A program made the translations under genes and the position numbers. A model generated the notes under the pieces. That model was not told the origin of the DNA. It did no database searches and saw nothing but the letters and a program-made list of their open reading frames with translations. 45,281 nucleotides of DNA. Source: Arcicella sp. Its GTDB lineage: Bacteria; Bacteroidota; Bacteroidia; Cytophagales; Spirosomataceae. This document shows positions 6,108-15,018 of the stretch, piece by piece. How positions within the stretch are numbered: position 1 is the first letter of the stretch; each line of letters starts with the position of its first letter. The stretch is from positions 1-45,281 of the forward strand of contig JALONS010000011.1 of the NCBI GenBank assembly GCA_025454855.1. Reading direction: 5' to 3'.

Positions 6108-9086
6108 ATGAATAAAATTATTTTCTTTTTACTCCTTATAATTTTGCCTTATCAATTGATTTCGCAAACAAATATTTTTCCATCCACGGGCAATACTGGA
6201 ATAGGAACGAGTACACCATTTAGGCTGTTTACTTTGAGGTCTATTACTGATGATACTACTACACTAAGATTTGAAGCCAAAAATTCTCCAACAGACTATT
6301 TCACAGAAATTAATAACCTCCATAATTCCTCAGAACCTTTTTATATTAATAATAGTGGAATAAAAATTTTAACCCGTAAATCAATAGGAATTGGTACTGG
6401 TGAGCAAACCACCATACTAAATGGATATAATCATTTAGGGCTTTCTACTGGTGCTTTTGACCCTTCTTTATCTTCTGTAAGACTGTTCATTAACAGTATT
6501 GGTAATGTGGGTATTGGTACAACTGCGCCAAATGAACCACTTGAAGTAGCAGGAAGGATATTTGTTGGTAACGGTGCTGGTGCAACACGAAAAGGTTTAT
6601 TAATTGATGGAACCAGTGATGGTACGTTTGTGAGGCTACATCCATATGACTATGCTGCAAATAAAAGTGTTAATCTAGTTATTTCTCCATTTGGAGGGGG
6701 CAATGTAGGCATTGGTACAACAACCCCAAATGCTAAATTGCAAATTGGTGAAAATATACCGATCTCAAATAGGCTCTCTTTATTCACGGGATATTCTGAT
6801 AACGCACCACTAACTGAGTGGGGCGATGGAGGACAGGTGTTTACCAAAATTTTCAGAACCAGCAGTAATGCTATGAAAATGGTAACTTCTAATTATGGTG
6901 GGATATCTTTTTCATTTGTAGGTAATTACGATTTTACTGGAAATGTAGGCATCGGTACAACCACACCACAAGGAAAATTAGAATTAGGAGATTTAAGAGA
7001 TGGTAGCAAATTTAAAATTGGTGATAATGATGGAAATGTTCATCATTTAAGTTGGAATAGAGCTGCGGTGTTTAATGTACCAGACCAAGGAAATGGTAAC
7101 CCTATGTATTATTTTAGAAAGACAGAGTTTGGGAATATAAGTAATTTTACTAATTTATTTGAAATCTTCAATACTGGTACTATCAAATCAATGGGGGATG
7201 TAATTGCAAATGGCAATGTTCGTATTAATGGTTTAGCCAATACTTCTGCACCAGTATTAAGACCTTTGGCTGTTGATAAAGATGGAAATGTGATTGTGGG
7301 AAGTAGTAACTCAACAATTGGTTCAGAAGATATTGTTTTTTTTAATAATACATATATTGGTAATACTCCCAAATTGATTAGGGGAGTTGGGAATGGAGGT
7401 GCTATCAGATTTGCTTCAAATCATGCTACAACCGAAAATAGAAATTTAGATTTGGGTCAGGCTGATAATAATGGTACTTTTTACCCAAGATTAACGGTTC
7501 AAACTGAAAGTGGTAATATTGGTATTGGTACCACAAATCCAGTAGCAAAATTAGACATTAAAGGTAATAATCCAACTGGTATTCAATATTTAAGAACAGA
7601 TGCACAAGATGCAAGAATTTCAATAGGGGATAATTCAGGAAAAATATGGTCTTGGGCTACTGGATGGGGCGGTGGAACGGCAGGAGATTTCTCTTTGATT
7701 GAAGAGGGCATAGCTGGTGATAGAATTTATGTTAAGAAAGGTAATGGTAATGTGGGTATTGGAACAATCACACCATCAGAAAAGTTAACCGTTTTTCACA
7801 ATGGTAGCAACACACCATTTGGAGCAATGGGCATAGATGTTACTTCATTCTCAACAGCTACAAATGCCTCTGATAGTTACTATTTCCGTGTGAGAGATAT
7901 TGGAGCAGGAAATTATGTTCCATTTATTATTAAAGGTACTGGTTCTGTGGGTATTGGTACAACAACTCCCGAAACAAATTCTATTCTTCATATCAATGGT
8001 GGTCATGGTAATACTGGCACACTTTTACAACTTCCCGCTTCTGCAAATGCGAATAATACGGGTGATATTTTCTTGAAAACATGGGTATCAGAACCACTTA
8101 TTTCTTGGGAGGGAACTGGTATTGGTGCAAACATCAACAATGTTGGATTAAAAAGATTTAATAATTCCATGAGTTCCTCTTACATCCGTTTTGTTCCAAA
8201 TCCAACTTCTGGTTTTATTTTATTTTCAACAATTGCTGGAAATGGTACAAAGCATGACAATGTAATGGCAATAGTTGATGATAAGGTTGGTATCGGAACA
8301 TCAACTCCAACAGGAAAATTTGAAATATCAGCTTCAAACGGAACCGCAAAATTTAAAATAGGTGATGCCTCTGGCAATAGCACAAATCATCTTAGCTGGA
8401 ATACTGGTGCTGCCATAAATGTTCCCGACCAAGGAGGTGCAAATCCTCTGATTTATTTTAGAAAAACTGATTATAATAATTTGAATAATTTTACCGATGT
8501 TTTCCAAGTAAAGAGTGATGGTTCTATTCAAGCTGCTGGGCAAGTTAGGGGTGGAGATTTAGTATCGTTAGGAACAAATTCTTGGATTTTCCATACAAAC
8601 GATGATGGCAGAAAAAGTTTGAATATAGCCCCTGGTTTAGGAGCTTCAGACGGGTCTGCTGGTTGGGATTTCAACAAAGGATTAATATTGGATAATACTG
8701 GTGAACTAAGGGTTCAAGGAAATTTAGGTGTTGGATTAGCTTCTACAAAGGGGATTCCCACAGGTTACAAACTTGCCGTAGGTGGAGATGTTATCGCTGA
8801 AAGAGTAGTGGTAAAACTTCAAACCAATTGGCCTGATTGTGTCTTTAAAACGGGTTATTCACTTCGTTCGCTTTCAGAGGTTGAGGCTTTTGTGAAAACT
8901 AATAGCCATTTGCCCGATGTACCCTCGGAGGCTGAAATCAAAGAAAAAGGTATTGATGTAGAACAAATGAATGCTACACTCTTGAAAAAAGTGGAAGAAC
9001 TGACTTTGTATTTGATTGAGATGAAAAAAGAAAATGAAAAACAAACTCAAGCAATTGAAAAGTTAAAACTCCAAGTGAATAAATAA
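6108..9086 (+). CDS. Secreted GIGT-repeat (tail-fibre-like) surface protein 1
   Basis: A 992-residue protein with a signal peptide (MNKIIFFLLLIILPYQLISQ), which fixes the ATG at 6108 rather than a TTG 45 bp earlier. It carries about nine or ten copies of a G-N-V-G-I-G-T-x-x-P turn, spaced 40-150 residues apart and each starting a new beta-rich segment. This pattern is common in Bacteroidota proteins annotated as tail-fibre-like. Two segments (nt about 7000-7190 and 8340-8530) are internal duplicates sharing KFKIGD, HLSWN, VPDQG and YFRKT. The last 110 residues (GGDVIAERVVVKLQTNWPD, then SHLPDVPSEAEI and a coiled coil) are nearly identical in the next two genes. I infer a trimeric fibrous adhesin. 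No phage structural genes are nearby, so a phage origin is not supported. Confidence 0.75.
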   Translation: MNKIIFFLLLIILPYQLISQTNIFPSTGNTGIGTSTPFRLFTLRSITDDTTTLRFEAKNSPTDYFTEINNLHNSSEPFYINNSGIKILTRKSIGIGTGEQTTILNGYNHLGLSTGAFDPSLSSVRLFINSIGNVGIGTTAPNEPLEVAGRIFVGNGAGATRKGLLIDGTSDGTFVRLHPYDYAANKSVNLVISPFGGGNVGIGTTTPNAKLQIGENIPISNRLSLFTGYSDNAPLTEWGDGGQVFTKIFRTSSNAMKMVTSNYGGISFSFVGNYDFTGNVGIGTTTPQGKLELGDLRDGSKFKIGDNDGNVHHLSWNRAAVFNVPDQGNGNPMYYFRKTEFGNISNFTNLFEIFNTGTIKSMGDVIANGNVRINGLANTSAPVLRPLAVDKDGNVIVGSSNSTIGSEDIVFFNNTYIGNTPKLIRGVGNGGAIRFASNHATTENRNLDLGQADNNGTFYPRLTVQTESGNIGIGTTNPVAKLDIKGNNPTGIQYLRTDAQDARISIGDNSGKIWSWATGWGGGTAGDFSLIEEGIAGDRIYVKKGNGNVGIGTITPSEKLTVFHNGSNTPFGAMGIDVTSFSTATNASDSYYFRVRDIGAGNYVPFIIKGTGSVGIGTTTPETNSILHINGGHGNTGTLLQLPASANANNTGDIFLKTWVSEPLISWEGTGIGANINNVGLKRFNNSMSSSYIRFVPNPTSGFILFSTIAGNGTKHDNVMAIVDDKVGIGTSTPTGKFEISASNGTAKFKIGDASGNSTNHLSWNTGAAINVPDQGGANPLIYFRKTDYNNLNNFTDVFQVKSDGSIQAAGQVRGGDLVSLGTNSWIFHTNDDGRKSLNIAPGLGASDGSAGWDFNKGLILDNTGELRVQGNLGVGLASTKGIPTGYKLAVGGDVIAERVVVKLQTNWPDCVFKTGYSLRSLSEVEAFVKTNSHLPDVPSEAEIKEKGIDVEQMNATLLKKVEELTLYLIEMKKENEKQTQAIEKLKLQVNK
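8761..9020 (+). repeat. Conserved 260-bp 3' module, copy 1
   Basis: Encodes the shared C-terminal domain from GYKLAVGGDVIAERV to the coiled coil LLKKVEELTLYLIE. The other copies are at 11301-11560 and 14625-14884, all the same length with few, mostly silent, changes. Confidence 0.85.
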
Positions 9087-9109
9087 AACTGGTTTATTAA
9101 ATCAAACCC

Positions 9110-11620
9110 ATGAAAAAACGACTACTCCTTTTCTTTTGTCTTGTGTTAATGGCAAAAAAAGGTACTTCACAAACAATAACCAAAACAACCGATTACAATG
9201 GTTACAAAACATTTTATACAAGTGGTATGTCGGCGTCTGCTACACAGGCAAAAAGGTTTGAGGTTGCCAGAATCTTTACTGATGTAGCCAATTGGAGTGG
9301 AACTGCACCCGTGGAGATTGAATTGAATGAAATAGGTTATGCTTCGGGTGCTTCAAGAAAATATAGAGTTTATTTTGGTTATTTAAACACTGACGGAGTC
9401 GTAAACCAAGTAGAAGTAAATGATATAGCTCCCTCGAGTGGCTCGGTAGGGGTGAGCAACTTTCAATTAACTGTTGGTCCAGCGGTAGTAGTTAATGGTA
9501 CTAACAAGTATTTGCCTATTTACGTGGATGTAAAATATTATGCAACTGTAAAAGCAGTCATAAAAACCTCTCGTACAATTGCCATAACCAATACAGGTGC
9601 AGGTAGTGGTACTATTTATGTAAATACAGACCCTACTGGAGATAATTTAGTTGACTTTGTACCCAGTAATGATGTTGAATATGCAACTGCAGGAAGTAAT
9701 AGTATTTTTAAGGGTAATATTGGTATAGGAACAGTTACTCCCAGAAATAAATTAGAAATTTTTGCAGAAAATAAATCTGGTTTAACATTGAAAGGCTTAG
9801 GAGCTAAAGCTACAGAAGATTGGCAGGGTGTCAATAAACCCTTAGCCATTAATGCCAGTGGTGAAGTAGTAGTAGGAACAAGTGCCAACAATGCACCCAC
9901 CATTACTTTTGAAGTTAAAGGAGACGGAGACAAATATTATCCAGTAGTTTTTAAAGAAACAGAAGATGTGTGGGCAAATGATATTTCGGAGTTTACTTTA
10001 TCTCATGCAAATGTTCATAGAGACGCTGAATGGTGGGGTTCAGCAGTGGCTAAATTTAGATTTCACTCTAACCGATGGGGGCATGGGTCAAGTTTTGTAG
10101 AGCCATCCGTTTATCAATACAAACCTAATCAATGGGTTCCTGCTAAACTCTTGATTGCTGGATGGAAAGAAACCCCTTATGCGTATGAGTTAATTGTATG
10201 GTTGAGAGGAAAGACTACCTATTCGTTCAAAGGAAATACATTAGCACCCGCAGTATTTGATGGAATACAAAATCCGTTACCTTATAAGGAATTTAATGGA
10301 GGAACAGCCAATAATTATCAATACTTAGATCATAATCCTAAAACTACTATAGATCCATATGTTGAGGAAAGTGCTGAACCTACTTGGAAGAGACAAGGGG
10401 CTAATATTTTTACTGCTAATCCTGGCAATGTAGGGATTGGAACAACTACGCCCACAGAAAAATTGGAAGTTAATGGAAATGTCAAAATTGGAACGGGTAT
10501 AAATAATTCTTCAGTTGTTCTGAGAAATAATCAAGGTGATGTGTTCAAAAATGATTTTTTAATTTCTGGACAGTTGGGCTATACTTATTTGGGTAATTAT
10601 CAGAATTATCCACTCGGATTTTATACGAATAATACCGAAAGGTTAAGAATTTCAGAAAATGGTAATGTGGGTATTGGAACAACAACACCACAAGCTCTAT
10701 TAGACGTTAATGGTCGAGGAGTTTTCAAAGCTGACCCCAATAACATTGGACTTCAAATTTTAAACAATTCCAATAACATTGCTCAGATGCAATTTGCCAA
10801 CATCAACTCAGGAAATCATTGGTACATAGGTAATGAGAATGGAAAGTTTAATTTTTACAGTGGAAAAGTAGGCGGGGTAGGATATGCGATGTCTATTTTA
10901 GATAATGGTAATGTAGGAATAGGTACAATCAATCCAACGGAGAAATTAGAAGTACATGGGCATATGCTTCTCAAACAGGAGGCAAATGCCAATTTAATCA
11001 TAGAAGGGACAGGGTCTTCAAATTATGCGGGAGGAGCTTTACTGCTAAGGGCTGGAGACGTACAAGTAAATGATAAATTTAACCAATCAACTATCGTGAC
11101 TGAAAGAGGAACAACAGGTACGGCAATGTTTTCAATCCAAAGAAGATATAATAATGTTTACAACGGTCAATTATTAGATTATAATGATATTAATGGGTGG
11201 AACTTTTACACATCAAATGGTAGGGCAGATGCTACGACCTCTTCCAAATTTACAATTAATACAACAGGCAATGTGGGTATAGGTACAACACTAATTCCCT
11301 CAGGTTACAAACTCGCCGTAGGCGGAGACGTTATCGCTGAAAGAGTAGTGGTAAAACTCCAAACCAATTGGCCCGATTATGTCTTCAAAACGGGTTATTC
11401 TCTCCGTTCGCTTTCAGAGGTTGAGGCTTTTGTGAAAACTAATAGCCATTTGCCCGATGTGCCTTCGGAGGCTGAAATCAAAGAAAAAGGTATTGACATG
11501 GAACAAATGAATGCTACACTTTTGAAAAAAGTGGAAGAACTGACTTTGTATCTGATTGAGCAACAGAAAGAACTTGATACACTTAAGGAAGAAATAAAAC
11601 AATTAAAAGATAAGAAATAA
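9110..11620 (+). CDS. Secreted GIGT-repeat (tail-fibre-like) surface protein 2
   Basis: An 836-residue protein with a signal peptide (MKKRLLLFFCLVLMAKKGTSQ), 23 bp after the first GIGT gene. It has an N-terminal beta-rich domain of about 190 residues that is not shared with its neighbours, and about five GNVGIGT-type turns. Between the first and second turns lies a non-repeat insert (about residues 265-440) with the segments ANVHRDAEWWGSAVAKFRF and YELIVWLRGKTTYSFKG. That insert looks like a compact, possibly ligand-binding domain. The C-terminal 110 residues are the shared module. The different middle domains on a common stalk and base suggest a set of adhesins with different specificities; binding targets cannot be read from sequence. 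Confidence 0.75.
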   Translation: MKKRLLLFFCLVLMAKKGTSQTITKTTDYNGYKTFYTSGMSASATQAKRFEVARIFTDVANWSGTAPVEIELNEIGYASGASRKYRVYFGYLNTDGVVNQVEVNDIAPSSGSVGVSNFQLTVGPAVVVNGTNKYLPIYVDVKYYATVKAVIKTSRTIAITNTGAGSGTIYVNTDPTGDNLVDFVPSNDVEYATAGSNSIFKGNIGIGTVTPRNKLEIFAENKSGLTLKGLGAKATEDWQGVNKPLAINASGEVVVGTSANNAPTITFEVKGDGDKYYPVVFKETEDVWANDISEFTLSHANVHRDAEWWGSAVAKFRFHSNRWGHGSSFVEPSVYQYKPNQWVPAKLLIAGWKETPYAYELIVWLRGKTTYSFKGNTLAPAVFDGIQNPLPYKEFNGGTANNYQYLDHNPKTTIDPYVEESAEPTWKRQGANIFTANPGNVGIGTTTPTEKLEVNGNVKIGTGINNSSVVLRNNQGDVFKNDFLISGQLGYTYLGNYQNYPLGFYTNNTERLRISENGNVGIGTTTPQALLDVNGRGVFKADPNNIGLQILNNSNNIAQMQFANINSGNHWYIGNENGKFNFYSGKVGGVGYAMSILDNGNVGIGTINPTEKLEVHGHMLLKQEANANLIIEGTGSSNYAGGALLLRAGDVQVNDKFNQSTIVTERGTTGTAMFSIQRRYNNVYNGQLLDYNDINGWNFYTSNGRADATTSSKFTINTTGNVGIGTTLIPSGYKLAVGGDVIAERVVVKLQTNWPDYVFKTGYSLRSLSEVEAFVKTNSHLPDVPSEAEIKEKGIDMEQMNATLLKKVEELTLYLIEQQKELDTLKEEIKQLKDKK
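11301..11560 (+). repeat. Conserved 260-bp 3' module, copy 2
   Basis: Same module as at 8761-9020 and 14625-14884. It is closest to copy 3 (both have Tyr in NWPDYVFK and Met in GIDMEQMNATLL). Confidence 0.85.
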
Positions 11621-11656
11621 TAATCTCTATATCATTTTGAATTTAATACAAAAAAT

Positions 11657-14600
11657 ATGAAAAAGTTTCTATTAATATTGACACTTACGTTACCATCTAT
11701 TAATGTTTTTGCACAAGCACTTGGGCAAGAAGTTTTAAGCTATTCTAACGGGTGTGCCAATCCATTAACTGAAAATAGTGGTGTTGTTATCAAGACAAAA
11801 TATCCTTATTCGTCAGCAAGGTATATGCCTACTGTAATTATTGAAGGGCAAAACTTTGGCACGAATCAGACAATTGGACTAATCATTAGCTGGTATGTTT
11901 ACAGTAGTGGTATAGGTCAAGATGAGTATTTTTATTCAAAAACAATTTCTTCTTACGGAGGGTATGCTCCAGATGTTTATTTATACAATGATGGTGGTTT
12001 CGTTTCAATATTTTTACGAAAAGGTATAGAAAGTCAATATTGTATTTCATTTAAAGTGCGGTCTTGGTTAAGAATTCCAAATGATAGTGGAGCCGATGCT
12101 TCGTGGTACACAAACTGGTCTGCTGTCACAATAGATGCTACTCCAAATCAAATAAATGATAACTCTAAAATGACTTATAATAATACTATTGGGAATGCAA
12201 CGGTTATTGGTAGTCGCCCAATAAAACTAAATTCAGCATTAGGAAGTGTTAATATAAAAGCTAATACGGGAGGCTGGGCAATGAACTATGGATTTTTGGG
12301 GAGTAACAATACTGATATGGGAGGTTTATGGGGATACGGTGCAAATGATGCCCTCGATCAGTGGAGTATAGGTAAGGCTTACACAGATAAGTTATTTGTA
12401 GTAAAAAATTCTGGTAAAGTAGGTATTGGAACTGATGCTCCAGATGCAAAGCTTGAAATTTATGGAAATACGAGTGGGGGATCTAATTTTAGAGCAACGG
12501 GTAATAATGCAAGATTAGTTGTAGATTATAATGGGTTAGGACAAAACTACTATGATGCAGGCTTTCATATTTTTAGAGACTTCACAGGATCAGAAAAAAT
12601 GAGATTAGATGGTAATAGCGGTAGAGTTGGTATTGGTACTTCGAATCCAAATTCAAAATTAGAGGTAAAAGAAGGAAAGATCATTGCTGGAACAAGAACA
12701 GCTGTTAATGGAGCTACGGTTTTAGAAAGCCAATATGAACAGGGAGGAGCTAATGGTTCATTATCCATATTAGGTACGAATACCTCCAGTGGTGGCTGGG
12801 CTATGGGATATGGCGTACATCCTAAAGCAAATGAATATGATAAATTCACCTCATCAACACCACTTTCATTAGGACGTTCAGCTATCATGGTAGAGTCTGA
12901 TGTAAGATTTATGACCGCTTCTGAACAATCAGTACCTATTGGAAATGGTATTACACTGACTGAAAAAATGAAAATTGCTAATAATGGCAATGTAGGAATC
13001 GGAACAACAAATCCCACCCAAAAGCTGACTATAGCAAATAATAATGCAACAGTATTTAGATTAGAATCTATTGACAATCCAACGGCATATTACACTGAAT
13101 TGATAAATAATTATAATGGAGCTAATAGATTTTCAATAAATGTTGGTGGAGATTACATTTTGGGGCATAAAGTAATCAGAAACGATGAACAGGCTCATAC
13201 TTACTTAAGTGGTCGTTATGGAATTGGTTTTGCAACAGAAGTAGGTGTACCTTCAGCCATAGGTGATGGAGTGAAAATGTTCATTGCTCCTAATGGTTAT
13301 GTGGGTATGGGGACTTTAACTCCAACAAATACCCTAACTATAGACAGTAAATCAAATGCTAAATCAGGACTCACATTTACGGGTTTGTCTAAAAAATTAG
13401 ACGGAACATCTTTTGCTCCTGACTTACTGAGAAGTTTAGGTGTTAATAGTTCCGGTGAAGTGGTTGTAATTGATGGTACTGTTGGAACAGGTGATATTTG
13501 GACAAAAAGTGGAGATAATGTTTATCGAAATGCAGGAAATGTGGGTATTGGGACAACAACACCAACTGAAAAATTAGAAATAAATGGTACAGCCAAAATA
13601 AACACACAATTGTATGTAGGAGATAAGTTTTCTTCTTACACTCCTTTCAATGTAAGCCAGAATGGTGGGTATCCCTATAGTGCCATATTTGCTCATTCTG
13701 ACCCCACAATCGATAGAAGGCTCGTTGTTGGTCAATTTGGAGATCAAAAAGTTATGGGATTGCAAGCATCTACACATACGACTGGAAACTTGACAAATTT
13801 GAGCTTAAATCCAGGCGGTGGTAATATTGGTATTGGCACAACAACGCCAAAGGCAAAACTTGATATTAATGGAGATATAGTTACTTCTACCACTCAAAGC
13901 GAAGACTTGCATAGTGTGGCAGAAAGGACAACTCGATATATAGGACATAAATCCGGTATTACAGGAGATGGTTTTACAGGGATGAAATTAAATGTTAGTC
14001 AAAGTCCAAAATGCGGGAATAGGAGCAGTATAGCATTTCAAACTTGGGGTTGTGGTGTATCCGTTTCTCGTGATGTAATGGTAATTGATGAAGAAGGCGG
14101 AGTTACAATGGGGGTCGGAATCAATAATTCTGGTACTCACCCTATTGCACCTTTACACGTTGTAGGTGGTATAAACTCTGGAATTAGACTTTCAGGAGGC
14201 AGTGCAAGATTTACTATTACTGATAATATTACTAATCTTTGGAATATAGATAATGCAGGAGGAACACTAAGATTTTTTCGTGAAGATTATAACGCAAATA
14301 GCTTTGGACCGAATGGCTCTGTTAGCATGGTCATTTCAAAAACTGGTAATGTAGGTATTGGTACAGATAATCCTTCGTCTCAATTGCAAGTAGCAGGTAG
14401 TTTTAATCTTAATGGAGTCCTTAAAAATAATGGTTATGGAATATCGGTCGAAGGTGCAAGTGCTGGACTGTTTTTCTATGGAGAATCGGATGCTAAAAAT
14501 CGTCAATATGGACTTTATCATGTAAGATCATCCGAAGAAACAATCCTTCGGGCTAATAATAATGACAATGCCTTCGTACTTAATAAGGAAGGCAATATCA

Positions 14601-14941
14601 GAATTGGAACAGCCACAATGCCCGCAGGCTACAAACTCGCCGTAGGTGGAGACGTTATCGCTGAAAGAGTAGTGGTAAAACTCCAAACCAATTGGCCCGA
14701 TTATGTTTTCAAAACGGGTTATTCTCTCCGTCCACTTTCAGAGGTTGAGGCTTTTGTGAAAACGAATAATCACTTACCTGATGTGCCTTCTGAGGCTGAA
14801 ATCAAAGAAAAAGGTATTGACATGGAACAAATGAATGCTACACTTTTGAAAAAAGTAGAAGAACTGACTTTGTATTTGATTGAGATGAAAAAGCAAAACG
14901 AAACACTCTTGAAACGGGTGGAAAATTTGGAGAAGAAGTAA
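11657..14941 (+). CDS. Secreted GIGT-repeat (tail-fibre-like) surface protein 3
   Basis: A 1094-residue protein with a signal peptide (MKKFLLILTLTLPSINVFAQ), 36 bp after the second GIGT gene. It has a unique N-terminal beta domain of about 170 residues, including SARYMPTVIIEGQNFGTNQT. About nine GIGT/GMGT-type turns follow, separating segments of 45-150 residues, then the shared C-terminal module with its coiled coil (LLKKVEELTLYLIE) and a terminal basic helix. The three genes form a likely operon. Two Gly-Gly-Trp-Ala-Met segments (near nt 12270 and 12795) show internal duplication. Assembly as trimeric fibres, with the C-terminal coiled coil nucleating folding, is an inference from the repeat pattern. 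Confidence 0.75.
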   Translation: MKKFLLILTLTLPSINVFAQALGQEVLSYSNGCANPLTENSGVVIKTKYPYSSARYMPTVIIEGQNFGTNQTIGLIISWYVYSSGIGQDEYFYSKTISSYGGYAPDVYLYNDGGFVSIFLRKGIESQYCISFKVRSWLRIPNDSGADASWYTNWSAVTIDATPNQINDNSKMTYNNTIGNATVIGSRPIKLNSALGSVNIKANTGGWAMNYGFLGSNNTDMGGLWGYGANDALDQWSIGKAYTDKLFVVKNSGKVGIGTDAPDAKLEIYGNTSGGSNFRATGNNARLVVDYNGLGQNYYDAGFHIFRDFTGSEKMRLDGNSGRVGIGTSNPNSKLEVKEGKIIAGTRTAVNGATVLESQYEQGGANGSLSILGTNTSSGGWAMGYGVHPKANEYDKFTSSTPLSLGRSAIMVESDVRFMTASEQSVPIGNGITLTEKMKIANNGNVGIGTTNPTQKLTIANNNATVFRLESIDNPTAYYTELINNYNGANRFSINVGGDYILGHKVIRNDEQAHTYLSGRYGIGFATEVGVPSAIGDGVKMFIAPNGYVGMGTLTPTNTLTIDSKSNAKSGLTFTGLSKKLDGTSFAPDLLRSLGVNSSGEVVVIDGTVGTGDIWTKSGDNVYRNAGNVGIGTTTPTEKLEINGTAKINTQLYVGDKFSSYTPFNVSQNGGYPYSAIFAHSDPTIDRRLVVGQFGDQKVMGLQASTHTTGNLTNLSLNPGGGNIGIGTTTPKAKLDINGDIVTSTTQSEDLHSVAERTTRYIGHKSGITGDGFTGMKLNVSQSPKCGNRSSIAFQTWGCGVSVSRDVMVIDEEGGVTMGVGINNSGTHPIAPLHVVGGINSGIRLSGGSARFTITDNITNLWNIDNAGGTLRFFREDYNANSFGPNGSVSMVISKTGNVGIGTDNPSSQLQVAGSFNLNGVLKNNGYGISVEGASAGLFFYGESDAKNRQYGLYHVRSSEETILRANNNDNAFVLNKEGNIRIGTATMPAGYKLAVGGDVIAERVVVKLQTNWPDYVFKTGYSLRPLSEVEAFVKTNNHLPDVPSEAEIKEKGIDMEQMNATLLKKVEELTLYLIEMKKQNETLLKRVENLEKK
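14625..14884 (+). repeat. Conserved 260-bp 3' module, copy 3
   Basis: Third copy of the shared C-terminal-domain DNA. It differs from copy 2 by a small number of substitutions, for example Ser to Pro in YSLRPLSEVE and Ser to Asn in NNHLPD. Confidence 0.85.
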
Positions 14942-15018
14942 ACGCAACATCAACCTTAAATTCTTAAAAAGAAAATTAGTCGTATGATTTTCATACCACT
15001 AACAACCCCAATATCTCT

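Noticed and set aside
12565-13077. 170-codon open frame on the minus strand
   Set aside because: It lies wholly opposite the third fibre gene, and its Pro/Ile-rich composition is the mirror of the GIGT repeats.
6108-14941. Prophage tail region, because of the tail-fibre-like GIGT repeats
   Set aside because: Each protein has a signal peptide and no capsid, tail, portal or lysis genes are nearby. These repeats are common in Bacteroidota surface proteins.
14982-14996. Small hairpin GTATGA-TTT-TCATAC before the truncated paralogue
   Set aside because: A 6-bp AT-rich stem without a T run is too weak to call a terminator or operator.
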